Source of the DNA: CAZGMJ01 sp964526785 | GTDB taxonomy: Bacteria; Planctomycetota; Phycisphaerae; Sedimentisphaerales; Anaerobacaceae | DNA: 64,000 nucleotides | Assembly (NCBI GenBank): GCA_964526785.1 | Contig: CAZGMJ010000002.1 | Coordinates: forward strand, 1 to 64,000 | Reading direction: 5' to 3' | Shown here: in pieces, positions 16,990 through 26,244 of the stretch | Numbering within the stretch: position 1 is the first letter of the stretch | Layout: each line of letters opens with the position of its first letter | Made by a program: the position numbers and the translations under genes | Notes under the pieces: generated by a model | Told to the model about the DNA's origin: nothing | Databases searched by the model: none | What the model saw: the letters and a program-made list of their open reading frames with translations, nothing else

Positions 16990-17574
16990 ATGGAAGACAG
17001 AATTGCAGAGAGACATAGACAGACCAAGGAGACGGACATCAGCATGAAACTGAATCTCGACGGCGTCGGGACCTACGAGATTAACACGGGCCTTGGCTTT
17101 CTCGATCACATGCTGACGCATCTGAGCAAGCACAGCAAGATCGATCTGACCGTCAAGGCGAGCGGCGATTTGGAGGTTGATCCGCACCATACGGTCGAGG
17201 ACATCGGCATCTGTCTGGGCGAGTGTCTGCTGAAGGGGCTCGCGGACAAGAAGGGCATCACACGGTACGGCCACAGTTCGCTGCCGATGGAAGACGCGCT
17301 GGCCAATGTTTCGGTGGATTTATCCGGCCGGCCCGCCTGTGTGTACAACGTTGCGTATCGAACGGAGAAGATCGGCGATTTCGACGTTGAGTGCCTCGAA
17401 GAACTGCTACGCAGTCTGGCAAACAGCGGCAGGTTCAATCTCCATGTGAACGTGCCATACGGGACGAACAGCCACCATATTGCCGAGGCAATCTTCAAAG
17501 CACTCGGCCAGGCGCTGGGTACGGCGGTGCGTATTACGGGCACCGATGTTCCAAGCACGAAAGGGTCGCTGTGA
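16990..17574 (+). CDS. hisB: Imidazoleglycerol-phosphate dehydratase
   Basis: A 194-residue manganese enzyme of histidine synthesis. Two metal-binding histidine motifs are clear: GLGFLDHMLTHLSKHS with DPHHTVEDIGICLG, and the second-half FNLHV-YGTNSHHIAEAIFKALG. The start at 16990 fits the family; the open frame continues upstream inside hisC but is unrelated there. Its last bases overlap the ispF start as GTGA, so the two are probably coupled. It is monofunctional, without the phosphatase half found in enterobacterial HisB. Confidence 0.95.
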   Translation: MEDRIAERHRQTKETDISMKLNLDGVGTYEINTGLGFLDHMLTHLSKHSKIDLTVKASGDLEVDPHHTVEDIGICLGECLLKGLADKKGITRYGHSSLPMEDALANVSVDLSGRPACVYNVAYRTEKIGDFDVECLEELLRSLANSGRFNLHVNVPYGTNSHHIAEAIFKALGQALGTAVRITGTDVPSTKGSL

Positions 17575-18083
17575 TTGGAGACGAGGGCCATAATTATCGC
17601 GTCGGCATAGGCACGGATATTCATCGCGTGGTGCGCGACAGGAAGTTGATGCTCGGCGGTGTGTATGTTCCATATCCGGTCGGACTGGCCGGGCACAGCG
17701 ACGGTGATGTGGTCCTTCATGCGGTCATTGATGCACTGCTCGGAGCGGCGGGCATGGGAGATATCGGGACGCATTTTCCGGATACAGACGAGCACTGGAA
17801 GGGCGCCGACAGTAAGGAATTGCTGTTTATTATCAAGGATATGCTGGGCGACAAGCAATGGGAGGTGGTCAACGTGGATGTTACGATTCACGCAGAAGAG
17901 CCCCGGCTTGGTTCGGTCAAGGGCCAGATCAAGCGATGCGTGGCGGGCCTGCTGGGGATTGATTTTACCTCTGTGAATATCAAGGCGAAGACCAACGAAG
18001 GGTTGGGCGACGTTGGCACGGGCGAAGCTATTGCAGCGACCGCTATCGCTCTGGTTAGTAAGAAGAAAAAGCGCACGCTGTGA
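17571..18083 (+). CDS. ispF: 2-C-methyl-D-erythritol 2,4-cyclodiphosphate synthase
   Basis: A 170-residue zinc enzyme of the non-mevalonate isoprenoid pathway. It shows VGIGTDIHRV, LGGVYVPYPVGLAGHSDGDVVLHAVIDALLGA in two pieces (metal His/Asp), GDIGTHFPDTD and the C-terminal AKTNEGLG...GEAIAATA. The GTG at 17571 overlaps the hisB stop. No ATG lies between it and the conserved N-terminus, so GTG is the likely start. It ends in a lysine-rich tail and lies 66 bases before cysS, an old cluster neighbour. Confidence 0.94.
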   Translation: MIGDEGHNYRVGIGTDIHRVVRDRKLMLGGVYVPYPVGLAGHSDGDVVLHAVIDALLGAAGMGDIGTHFPDTDEHWKGADSKELLFIIKDMLGDKQWEVVNVDVTIHAEEPRLGSVKGQIKRCVAGLLGIDFTSVNIKAKTNEGLGDVGTGEAIAATAIALVSKKKKRTL

Positions 18084-18149
18084 AATACAGGATGCAGTCG
18101 GGACCTGGTCGCGGGCCCTAAGAAGCGATACGAACGAAACGGTGATTAT

Positions 18150-19628
18150 ATGGCATTCGAGCTTTACAACAGTCTTACGAGGACGCAGGATGATTTCAAA
18201 CCGCTGGAGGAGAATCGGGTGGGCATGTATGTCTGCGGTCCGACGGTATACGGACACGCCCACCTGGGGCACGCCAAGAGCTATATCAGCTTCGATATCC
18301 TGTTGCGGTATCTACGATATCTCGGCTACAACGTCACGTACGTGCAGAATATAACCGACGTGGGACATCTGACCGATGATGCCGATGAGGGGGAGGACAA
18401 GATTGCCAAAAAGGCCCGCAGCGAGCATAAGCATCCGATGGCCGTTGCCGAGTATTACACGCACAGTTACTTCGAGGACATGGACCGCCTGAACTGCATC
18501 CGTCCGGACATCAGCCCGCGCGCTTCAGGTCATATCCTCGAACAGATCGAACTGGTCAAGACGCTTCTGGAGAAGGGCTACGCTTATGAGGCGAACGGTT
18601 CGGTCTATTTCGACGTTTCCAAGTTCGAAGATTACGGCAAGTTGTCGGGGCGCAGTACCGAGGATATGATAGCCGGGGCGAGGGTCGAGGTCTCTCAGGA
18701 TAAGAGAAGTCCTGCGGATTTCGCACTGTGGAAGAAGGCTGAGCCCAATCACATCATGCAGTGGCCGAGCCCATGGGGTATGGGCTATCCGGGCTGGCAT
18801 CTTGAGTGTTCCGTGATGGCGATGAAGTATCTGGGCAAGACCATAGATATTCACGGCGGGGGCCTGGAAAACCAGTTTCCGCATCATGAGTGCGAAATCG
18901 CCCAGTCCGAAGCGGCCAACGACGTGCAGTTCGTTCGCTATTGGGTGCATCATAACATGGTCACAGTAGACGGCCAGAAGATGGGGAAGAGCCTGAACAA
19001 CTTCATCACACTCAAGCAGGCTTTTGCAGGTACGCATGAACGGCTGACACGAGCATACGAACCGATGGCGGTCAGGCAACTGATACTGAACAGCCATTAC
19101 AGAAGCCCGCTCGATTTCTCCGATCCGGCGCTGTTCGCCGCTCAGAGCGGGCACGACAAGATAACCGAAGCGGTCAAGGCTGTTCGCAAGCGGGTTGGTG
19201 ATGCGCCGGACGGCAACGCCGACGCAGACGTTCTCGATATGCTTGAAGAACTCAAACAGAAGTTTGAGAAGGCAATGAACGACGATCTCAATACGTCCGT
19301 GGCGCTTTCGGTCATGTTCGAGTTGGTGCGGCTTGCGGATAAGCTTGTCGAGAAGGGCGGTACGACCAGGGCAACTCTGGAAGCTGTCAACACGTCCTTC
19401 ACGCGCCTGGGCGGGGATGTTCTCGGCCTGGTGTTGAACAATTATCCGCAGGCCGGCGGTATCGATGATGCCCGAATGGACGAGGTCATGAAGATCCTGA
19501 TTGAGCAGCGGGCAACGGCCCGAAAGGACAAGAACTTCGCTCAGGCCGACGCGATCCGCGACCAACTTGCAGAAGCGGGCGTCATACTCGAGGACAAGCC
19601 GGGCGTTACGACGTGGAGGTGGAAATGA
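18150..19628 (+). CDS. cysS: Cysteine--tRNA ligase
   Basis: A 492-residue class I synthetase charging tRNA-Cys. It has MYVCGPTVYG with the first zinc-ligand cysteine, the HIGH-type HLGHAKSYISFD, WHLECSVMA and HGGGLENQFPHHECEIAQSEA for the remaining zinc ligands, and KMGKSLNNF as the KMSKS loop. The C-terminal helical domain is complete (DQLAEAGVILEDKPGVTTW). The stop overlaps the ruvC start as ATGA. Confidence 0.97.
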   Translation: MAFELYNSLTRTQDDFKPLEENRVGMYVCGPTVYGHAHLGHAKSYISFDILLRYLRYLGYNVTYVQNITDVGHLTDDADEGEDKIAKKARSEHKHPMAVAEYYTHSYFEDMDRLNCIRPDISPRASGHILEQIELVKTLLEKGYAYEANGSVYFDVSKFEDYGKLSGRSTEDMIAGARVEVSQDKRSPADFALWKKAEPNHIMQWPSPWGMGYPGWHLECSVMAMKYLGKTIDIHGGGLENQFPHHECEIAQSEAANDVQFVRYWVHHNMVTVDGQKMGKSLNNFITLKQAFAGTHERLTRAYEPMAVRQLILNSHYRSPLDFSDPALFAAQSGHDKITEAVKAVRKRVGDAPDGNADADVLDMLEELKQKFEKAMNDDLNTSVALSVMFELVRLADKLVEKGGTTRATLEAVNTSFTRLGGDVLGLVLNNYPQAGGIDDARMDEVMKILIEQRATARKDKNFAQADAIRDQLAEAGVILEDKPGVTTWRWK

Positions 19629-20125
19629 GGATACTCGGCATCGATCCCGGCTTGCAGGTCTGTGGATATGCTTTTGTGGAGGCCGAAGCAGGCTGTGAGA
19701 GTCTTGTCGAGGCCGGTGTAATTCGCGTTGCGGCATCGGATTCGCTGGAGAGCCGACTCCATCGGCTTGCCCAGGACATCTGTACGCTGTTGGATCGGTT
19801 TCGGCCGGAGGTTGTGGCAGTCGAGCAGTTGTACTCGCATTACGCTCATCCACGCACTGCGATATTGATGGGTCATGCGCGAGGCGTTATACTCGAAAAG
19901 TGTGCTGAGGCGGGTGTTAAAATCCGCCACTTCAATGCCACGCGCATCAAGAAGTCGATAACGGGTAACGGCCGGGCGTCCAAAGAGCAGATGCAGAGGA
20001 CCGTCCAGACGGTGCTGGCTCTGCGAGAGCTGCCGGAGCCAAACGATGTGGCTGACGCAATTGCCGCGGCGCTTTGCTGTGCCAATTCGATGGATCGCGT
20101 GGGCGTCGATTCGGCTCGGCAATAG
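19625..20125 (+). CDS. ruvC: Holliday junction endonuclease RuvC
   Basis: A 166-residue resolvase that cuts Holliday junctions as a dimer. Acidic catalytic residues are visible in GIDPGLQVCGYA, AVEQLYSH and NDVADAIAAALC. RIKKSITGNGRASKEQMQ is the conserved basic loop. The ATG at 19625 gives the usual MRILGIDPG N-terminus and forms a 4-base overlap with the cysS stop. A GTG four codons earlier is possible but less typical. It is first in the ruvC-ruvA-ruvB set. Confidence 0.95.
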   Translation: MRILGIDPGLQVCGYAFVEAEAGCESLVEAGVIRVAASDSLESRLHRLAQDICTLLDRFRPEVVAVEQLYSHYAHPRTAILMGHARGVILEKCAEAGVKIRHFNATRIKKSITGNGRASKEQMQRTVQTVLALRELPEPNDVADAIAAALCCANSMDRVGVDSARQ

Positions 20126-20167
20126 AGGTCCGCTCGCGCACGCATGTGTCGGCAATCAGGCAAAGGG

Positions 20168-20797
20168 ATGATTGCAAGAATCGAAGGAAAACTCGTCAAG
20201 CTGGACACCGAGATGGCTCTCGTGCAGGTTGGAGCCGTGGCGTATGAGGTCATGCTCCCCGGCTATTGCGCCGATGCGCTGTCGGGCCGTATCGGCACAG
20301 ATATTATTCTTTGTACAATGGAATACTACGAAGGCACGCTCGGCGGCGGAAATCTGATACCGAGGATGGTCGGGTTTCAGAGTGAAGCAGAGCGCAGCTT
20401 CTTCACGAAGTACACAAGCGTCAAAGGTATGGGGATTAAGAAGGGATTGCGTTCCCTGAGCATGCCGATTGCGCGAATCGCGGCCGCAATTGAAGGCGCC
20501 GATGACAAGACGCTTTTGATGCTGCCTTCTGTCGGCAAGCGTATGGCGCAGCAGTTGATCGCGGAACTGCAGGGCAAGTTACAGGAATTTGCGGGTGGCG
20601 ACGAGACGCCCGAGGCGGACGGCGTGCGATTCGCTCCGTTCCAGACCGAAGCGCTGGAAATACTCATTGCCTGGGGCGAGAAGCGTAATGAAGCAATGGA
20701 GTTGATAGAACTGGCGCGCGAAAGACACCCGAAAGTGGAATCCGCAGAGGAGCTTGTTCCCCTCGTCTATCGGCTCAAGCAGGGTGCGGAAGTGTGA
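20168..20797 (+). CDS. ruvA: Holliday junction branch migration protein RuvA
   Basis: A 209-residue junction-binding subunit. The N-terminal OB fold begins MIARIEGKLV. Two helix-hairpin-helix motifs lie at about 85-130 (KGMGIKKGLRSL and LPSVGKRMAQQLIAEL), and a C-terminal domain after an acidic linker would contact RuvB. The start was set at 20168 by family similarity. An ATG eight codons earlier (20144) also fits the frame, and neither has a strong ribosome binding site. Confidence 0.93.
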   Translation: MIARIEGKLVKLDTEMALVQVGAVAYEVMLPGYCADALSGRIGTDIILCTMEYYEGTLGGGNLIPRMVGFQSEAERSFFTKYTSVKGMGIKKGLRSLSMPIARIAAAIEGADDKTLLMLPSVGKRMAQQLIAELQGKLQEFAGGDETPEADGVRFAPFQTEALEILIAWGEKRNEAMELIELARERHPKVESAEELVPLVYRLKQGAEV

Positions 20798-20894
20798 GCC
20801 GGTCGCATAGGCTCGGCATCGGCTCATTGCCAGACAATACGATTGGGACAGACAGGCCGACAAGTGATGTGTTCGTGCTCGACATGGATTGGTT

Positions 20895-21941
20895 ATGGCA
20901 ATAGGTAGAATCATAGGCGGACAGCCGCTGAACGAACAGGAAGAGTCCTTCAACCTCTCATTAAGGCCGAAGTTTCTGGAGGAATGCATCGGCCAGCAGA
21001 ATGTCAAGGACAAGCTCGGCATCGCCATGTCTGCAGCCAGGCAGCGCTGCGAGCCGCTCGAACACATCCTGTTCTACGGTCCTCCGGGTCTCGGCAAGAC
21101 AACTCTGGCCAACGTCGTGGCCAATGAGATGGGCGCGAAGATACGCTGCTCGTCCGGACCGGCGCTGGTTAAGGCGGGTGACGTCATGGGACTGCTCAGC
21201 AATATAAACGTCGGCGACGTTTTGTTTATTGACGAGATTCATCGCCTCAGCACCGTTGTCGAGGAGTTCATATACCCTGCCATGGAGGACTTCAAGGTCG
21301 ATTATACGGTCGACAGCGGGTTGCACGCCAAGACGATCAATTTTCCGCTCAAGCGTTTTACGCTGATCGGCGCTACGACGCGCGCGGGATTGCTCAGCGC
21401 ACCGTTACGCAGCCGATTCGGGATGCTGTACCATCTGGATTTCTACAGTACCTCTGAACTTACGGAAATACTGAGCCGATCCGCTGAATTACTGGAATTG
21501 CCATGCGAGGAGGGCACACTTGAGAGGATAGCAGGAAGTTCTCGCGGAACGCCTCGGATTGCCAATCGCCTGCTCAAACGGGTGCGCGACTACGCGCAGG
21601 TCAAGGGCTCGGGGGTGCTGAACATCGACATTGTTGAGAAGGCACTGCAGATGGAGCAGATCGATGCGCTCGGGCTCGACGAACTGGATCGGGCGTTCCT
21701 GCGCGCGCTGGTCAACGTCTATGACGGCGGTCCGGCAGGTATCGAAGCGATCGCTGCTACGCTGGGCGAAGAGCGCGATACGCTCGAAGACGTCGTTGAG
21801 CCGTATCTGTTGCAGATCGGCTTTGTCCGCCGCACGAAGCGCGGCAGGGAAGTCACGGACAAGGCGCTGCAGCATCTGGGCGAGCAAGTACGTTCCAGGA
21901 AAGAGAATGCATCCCAGCCCGGACTTTTCGAAGGACAGTGA
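20895..21941 (+). CDS. ruvB: Holliday junction branch migration helicase RuvB
   Basis: A 348-residue AAA+ motor that drives branch migration with RuvA. It shows LRPKFLEECIGQ, Walker A GPPGLGKTTLA, Walker B FIDEIHRL, sensor GATTRAGLLSAPLRSRFG, and the winged-helix C-terminus (EERDTLEDVVEPYLLQIGF, RRTKRGREVT). The ATG at 20895 is preferred to a TTG two codons upstream. It follows ruvA by about 100 bases and is the last plus-strand gene before a convergent junction with recO. Confidence 0.96.
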   Translation: MAIGRIIGGQPLNEQEESFNLSLRPKFLEECIGQQNVKDKLGIAMSAARQRCEPLEHILFYGPPGLGKTTLANVVANEMGAKIRCSSGPALVKAGDVMGLLSNINVGDVLFIDEIHRLSTVVEEFIYPAMEDFKVDYTVDSGLHAKTINFPLKRFTLIGATTRAGLLSAPLRSRFGMLYHLDFYSTSELTEILSRSAELLELPCEEGTLERIAGSSRGTPRIANRLLKRVRDYAQVKGSGVLNIDIVEKALQMEQIDALGLDELDRAFLRALVNVYDGGPAGIEAIAATLGEERDTLEDVVEPYLLQIGFVRRTKRGREVTDKALQHLGEQVRSRKENASQPGLFEGQ

Positions 21942-21987
21942 GACTGAAGCATTTGCGCGGGCCCGGGTCAGACAGCACCGCCAATCG

Positions 21988-22737
21988 TCACGGTTTTCGA
22001 AGAATCTGCTTTGCCATTTTCGGGGGACGATGCAGCATCTCTGTGAAATGGCGAACCAGCAATCGCTCCACGTTGTAGAGCGTGCTTTCCTCCGCGGTGG
22101 AGAGAGATTTCCAATCCGCCAGGGATCGGGCTGTCGGGGCGGTCAGGCGCACTTTCTCGGGGAATGCTCCTTCGCAATCCCGGCAGAGAAGTCCATTGGC
22201 CAAACTGCTGAAATGGGTTTCTCTCCATGTTCCGTCATACTTTTTCCGGCAATTGGCGCAGCGGTTGACAACCGGCTGGAGGCCGACCTGGCCGAGTAGA
22301 GCAAGCTGAAACAGGATCAGCAGCGGCAGGAGATCGCTGGCGCTGGCTTTGGGGCCGAGTTCATTGATGTCGTGCAGGTATTCCAGCAGACGGTCGTATA
22401 AGAGGGGATGCGGATCGTGTTCATCAGTCAGGCTGTTGACCAGTTCGGCGGCGAACAACGCATGGTTCAAAGCGAACAGATTGCGGCGGAGTCCGCCCAG
22501 GGCCGGCCGTTGTTCGAACTCGGTTAGTGTTGCAAGTTTGTCCTTGTTCGCCGCCGTGAAGAGGACCTTGCCATGAGAGAGCATCTCGATGGGACCGTCA
22601 AATGGGGAATTCGATCGTTTCGCCCCTTTGGCGATCGCACTGATCTTGCCGGCTCTTTTTGCGAAGAGCGTGACTATCTGTGAAGTTTCCGAATAATCTA
22701 CAGTGCGCAGACAAATCGCTTCGTCCTTCGTCAGCAT
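21988..22737 (-). CDS. recO: DNA repair protein RecO
   Basis: A 249-residue mediator that helps RecR/RecA load at single-stranded gaps. The OB-fold N-terminus reads TKDEAICLRTVDYSETSQIV and AKGAKRSNSPF. The helical C-terminal part has a four-cysteine zinc site (CANCRKKY...CRDC). The final helices are truncated-looking but of ordinary length for the family. It is last in the phoH-ybeY-CNNM-recO series and starts 18 bases after the CNNM gene. Confidence 0.9.
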   Translation of the reverse strand: MLTKDEAICLRTVDYSETSQIVTLFAKRAGKISAIAKGAKRSNSPFDGPIEMLSHGKVLFTAANKDKLATLTEFEQRPALGGLRRNLFALNHALFAAELVNSLTDEHDPHPLLYDRLLEYLHDINELGPKASASDLLPLLILFQLALLGQVGLQPVVNRCANCRKKYDGTWRETHFSSLANGLLCRDCEGAFPEKVRLTAPTARSLADWKSLSTAEESTLYNVERLLVRHFTEMLHRPPKMAKQILRKP

Positions 22738-22755
22738 ATGAACACCATAGCCAGC

Positions 22756-24069
22756 TTACTGCTCCTGGCGGCTTTCGATCTCAATCCGCACGCGCTTGAT
22801 CTTGCGGGCCTCGGCTGATGAAATCGTGAACGTGAGGTTGTCGTGTCGAAACTGTTCTCCCGTTTTCGGGATATAGCCCAACTGCGAGAAGACAAACCCG
22901 CCGATTGTGTCATAATCCTCCTCTTCGGGCAGGTCCACTTCGAACTTGTCGTTGAGATCATCGACATACGTTCGGGCGTCCACTTCTATGGTCCGCTCGT
23001 CGATCTGCTGGATGGGCTCGGCGGGGGTTTCCTCGTATTCGTCGGCTATCTCACCGACAAGTTCTTCGAGTATATCTTCCAGTGTGACGATACCCGCGGT
23101 TCCGCCGTATTCGTCCAGAACGACTGCAATGTGCAGCTTTTCGGTCTGGAACTCATGCAGCAGCGTACGCAGCGACTTGGTTTCCGGCACGAAGTACACT
23201 TCACGCATCTTGTCGCGAAGCTTAAAGTCCTTCGGATCCTTGCCTATCTCGGCCAGCAGGTCCTTGGCATACACGATACCGATGATTCTGTCGATGTTCT
23301 CTTCGTATACAGGGACGCGGGTGTGACCGGCGGAAGTGATGGTTTCCAGGACATGTTCCAAATCCGATCTGACATCTATCGCCATCACATCCGTTCGGGG
23401 GGTCATGATCTGCACGGCGGTTCGGTCACTCAGATCGAGTACATTCTCGATCATCTCCTGCTCCTCCTCGTCGACGGCGCCCTCCATACGATGCTGTTCG
23501 AGATCGGTGAGGAACTCCTCGTGTTTTTCCAGCAGTTGTTCCTTCAGTGTCGTCTCGGGCACACCGGCCAGTCTGCGGACGAGAGCGTCGTACAGCTTGA
23601 AGGACGAGAGCAGAGGCGTCGCTGCTATGGCCAGGACCATCAGCAGGCGGTATGTCTTGCTGATGAACTTCTCACCGGCGTACTTTGCCCATGCATGCGG
23701 AATGGCCAATCCGAAAAGGTAGAAAATGAGCGATGCGGCAACGGCTGCAACCACATAGTCCACCGTTGCAGGACCCGCCGATTTGCGCAGGTGCAAGACG
23801 AGGTCCACCAGTAGCAGTACGATAGCCAGGTTGAGGAAGAATCGGCACAGCGAACAGGTCAGAATGAGCTTCTCCGCATTCTGAACCAGCGCGTCGGACA
23901 GTTTCTCCACGGAGTTCCTATTATTGTTCTTGAAAGCGTCCTGTAATTTTGCCCAGGAAAAACTCCGCAAGGCGATCGTATTGACCGCGAAGAAGAGCAT
24001 GCCCCCAATCATGAAAAACAGGGCCACAAGAGCCCAGCCAAAATACCCCACGTCAAAGAGACCTTTCAA
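22756..24069 (-). CDS. CNNM/CorC-family membrane protein with CBS pair
   Basis: A 437-residue protein with an N-terminal membrane domain of four hydrophobic segments (DUF21/CNNM type), a CBS-domain pair (IMTPRTDVMAIDV, TRVPVYEENIDRIIGIVYAKDLL, then HIAVVLDEYGGTAGIVTLEDILEELVGEI in pieces) and a C-terminal CorC_HlyC domain (DYDTIGGFVFSQLGYIPKTGE). Members are linked to magnesium/cobalt transport or stress resistance. The membrane domain is diverged. The reading begins at TTG 24069, since no ATG precedes the first membrane segment; this start is uncertain. It follows ybeY, its usual neighbour. Confidence 0.88.
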   Translation of the reverse strand: MKGLFDVGYFGWALVALFFMIGGMLFFAVNTIALRSFSWAKLQDAFKNNNRNSVEKLSDALVQNAEKLILTCSLCRFFLNLAIVLLLVDLVLHLRKSAGPATVDYVVAAVAASLIFYLFGLAIPHAWAKYAGEKFISKTYRLLMVLAIAATPLLSSFKLYDALVRRLAGVPETTLKEQLLEKHEEFLTDLEQHRMEGAVDEEEQEMIENVLDLSDRTAVQIMTPRTDVMAIDVRSDLEHVLETITSAGHTRVPVYEENIDRIIGIVYAKDLLAEIGKDPKDFKLRDKMREVYFVPETKSLRTLLHEFQTEKLHIAVVLDEYGGTAGIVTLEDILEELVGEIADEYEETPAEPIQQIDERTIEVDARTYVDDLNDKFEVDLPEEEDYDTIGGFVFSQLGYIPKTGEQFRHDNLTFTISSAEARKIKRVRIEIESRQEQ

Positions 24070-24113
24070 AATCTGTTACAAAGAAACAATGGAAGCGGAT
24101 CGCTTCGCATGCA

Positions 24114-24623
24114 TCAATCCTCTTCATCTTCAAAATCCTTTTCTTCCGGTTGCCTATTATACACCAAACCATAGCCCAACTGTTGCAGAATTTCGTCTTC
24201 TGCCCGGTGCATTGCATTTGCCTGGCCTTGTGTTCTATCGTCAAAACCGAGGTTATGCAGCAGGCCATGCGTCAGATAGAGTGCCAGTTCACTTTCGGCT
24301 GTGTGTCCTCGGCGATTCGCTTCACGAACGGCCTTCTGGGCATTCAGGACTATTTGGAAGATGCGGGCCACATTCGCCTCAGTCTGGTCGGACAGATCGA
24401 AGCTCAGGCAGTCGGACGTCGAATCGCTGCCGCGAAAACGCCTGTTGAGGCATCGAAACTGATCATCGGCCACTATTGCCACGTCCACGACGGCGCGGGG
24501 GGCGTTGAATTTCTTGCAGACGGTCCTGGCAAGCGCTTCCAGTCTGGCTATATCGGGTTTCACGTCGTCGCATTCGACGTTGATGTGGAAGCGTATCTGT
24601 TGATCTGGTTCATCCGGCTCCAT
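24114..24623 (-). CDS. ybeY: rRNA maturation endoribonuclease YbeY
   Basis: A 169-residue metal-dependent RNase acting in 16S rRNA 3'-end processing and ribosome quality control. The zinc motif is visible as HGLLHNLGFDD followed by a third His in NAMHRAE. Upstream are IVADDQFRCLNRRFRGSDSTSD and LSFDL, matching the family beta strands. It lies 5 bases after the 7TM/HD gene and before the CNNM gene, its conserved setting. The C-terminus carries an extra acidic tail (EEKDFEDEED). Confidence 0.93.
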   Translation of the reverse strand: MEPDEPDQQIRFHINVECDDVKPDIARLEALARTVCKKFNAPRAVVDVAIVADDQFRCLNRRFRGSDSTSDCLSFDLSDQTEANVARIFQIVLNAQKAVREANRRGHTAESELALYLTHGLLHNLGFDDRTQGQANAMHRAEDEILQQLGYGLVYNRQPEEKDFEDEED

Positions 24624-24628
24624 AGCGA

Positions 24629-26182
24629 CTATACCTTACTCTGAAGGGGTTGCATGCTCCCGCCGGGGTCCCCTGCCGGCGAATCAGGTGCCGTAGGATA
24701 GGCAATCCTTCCATGATAGTGTGCCGCAAGCGTTTTGGATATGCTTGCTTCAATGCGGCTCAATTCCCGCAACGAGAGATCGCACTCGTCGAACTGGCCG
24801 TCTCGAAGTCGCCGCATCGCTATGTTGCGCACTACAGTTTCGATTTTGGTGGGCGTTACCTCGTGCAGGCTCCGGACGGCTCCTTCGACACTATCGGCGA
24901 GCATGACGATGGCCGCCTCTTTCGTTCTCGGCTTGGGTCCCGGATATCGAAATTCACTCTCCGAAGGTTCTGCGGCAGCCTTGGTACTTCTGGCCGCCTT
25001 TTCCTTTGCCTCGTGATAGAAGTGCTCGACCAGCGTCGTTCCATGGTGGGTCTCAACAAACTGACGCAGCACACTGGGCAAGCCGTATTCTTTGGCCAAT
25101 TCGATGCCGTCCTTGACGTGACCGACGATCACGAGTTGACTCATTGCGGGCGTCAACTCCTTATGCCTGCTCGCCGAGCCCATCTCATTCTCCACGAAGT
25201 AGCCGGGCTTGTTGATCTTGCCGATATCGTGGTAGTACGCGCCGACCCTGCACAGCAGGCCGTTACGATTGATCGCTTCGGCTGCTGCTTCAGCCACTGA
25301 GCCGATCAGCAGACTATGCGTAAAGGTGCCCGGCGCCTGCATGTGCAAGCGTTTCAGGAGGGGCTGATTGGCGTCGCTGTAGTCGAGCAGTGTCATGCTC
25401 GTTGCGATGCGAAAGGCCTTCTCGATCAGGGGCAACAACCCCTGCACGAGTACACCGACGGCCAGCGTGATGCCTGCATGAGATCCAGCAGTTCTTACGA
25501 TCGTCGGCAGGGGCGGCCGCGAGGACAAGAAGCCCAAAGATGCGGCCGTCACGAAAACTACCACCGACGCCAACGCACTGACCTGGAGAAGCCGCATGCG
25601 CGTCCGTACTTCCCTGAGGAAGAAGCAGCACGGGATTGCAGCACCGGCCATTATCAGCAGCACATCCATGTCCGTCAGTAAACTCGTGTTGCTTAGAGTC
25701 GGTCGGATGGTCAGAGTCGCCAGCAGGCAGAAAAGGATGCTCATGCCCAATGCGAAGCGTTCGTAATAGGCAATGGAGAGGATGATCGCCACCGCTACCG
25801 CGCAGCCGGTGGCGGCCCATGTATAGCTGGAAAAAAGCACCGATGCCTTGATGCAGCCGAGCAACAGGATGTAGAGACACGCCAGCGCGATCGCGCGAGC
25901 GTGGTTGGATGCGATCCGCTTTTGATAACGGAAGATGTATATTGCGGTCGCCCAGCACGCCAGCGCCAGTATGATGGTTGTAAGCACCAATTCGGCGTAT
26001 CTGTGGTCGCGTATATACTCGAATGACATTATCGGCGCGCACGCAGCGACGAACATGGACCATATCAGCAGCGAAGCCAGAACATCCGCATTGCCGAGCC
26101 GATGCATGGGGCCGAGTCGCTCGGCCCGCATGGTCCTTCGGACCTGCGATCTTCGCGGATTGGTCTTCTTCAGAAAGGCCAT
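24629..26182 (-). CDS. Membrane-anchored HD-domain phosphodiesterase (PgpH-like, short form)
   Basis: A 517-residue protein with about eight hydrophobic segments in residues 35-290 and a C-terminal HD domain. HD ligands are visible in GTFTHSLLIGSVAE, AYYHDIGKINKPGYF, VIVGHVKDGIELA and ETHHGTTLVEHFY, with a late Asp in VMLADSVEGAVRS. PgpH-type proteins hydrolyse cyclic di-AMP. Unlike canonical members of about 700-850 residues, it lacks the large extracellular domain between the first membrane segment and the 7TM core. It sits between phoH and ybeY, as in many bacteria. Confidence 0.87.
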   Translation of the reverse strand: MAFLKKTNPRRSQVRRTMRAERLGPMHRLGNADVLASLLIWSMFVAACAPIMSFEYIRDHRYAELVLTTIILALACWATAIYIFRYQKRIASNHARAIALACLYILLLGCIKASVLFSSYTWAATGCAVAVAIILSIAYYERFALGMSILFCLLATLTIRPTLSNTSLLTDMDVLLIMAGAAIPCCFFLREVRTRMRLLQVSALASVVVFVTAASLGFLSSRPPLPTIVRTAGSHAGITLAVGVLVQGLLPLIEKAFRIATSMTLLDYSDANQPLLKRLHMQAPGTFTHSLLIGSVAEAAAEAINRNGLLCRVGAYYHDIGKINKPGYFVENEMGSASRHKELTPAMSQLVIVGHVKDGIELAKEYGLPSVLRQFVETHHGTTLVEHFYHEAKEKAARSTKAAAEPSESEFRYPGPKPRTKEAAIVMLADSVEGAVRSLHEVTPTKIETVVRNIAMRRLRDGQFDECDLSLRELSRIEASISKTLAAHYHGRIAYPTAPDSPAGDPGGSMQPLQSKV

Positions 26183-26244
26183 GCGACTTGCGGTACAAAG
26201 AATGTGTCATTTACAGCCATAAGTTCCACCACTCGGTCGGAGCA

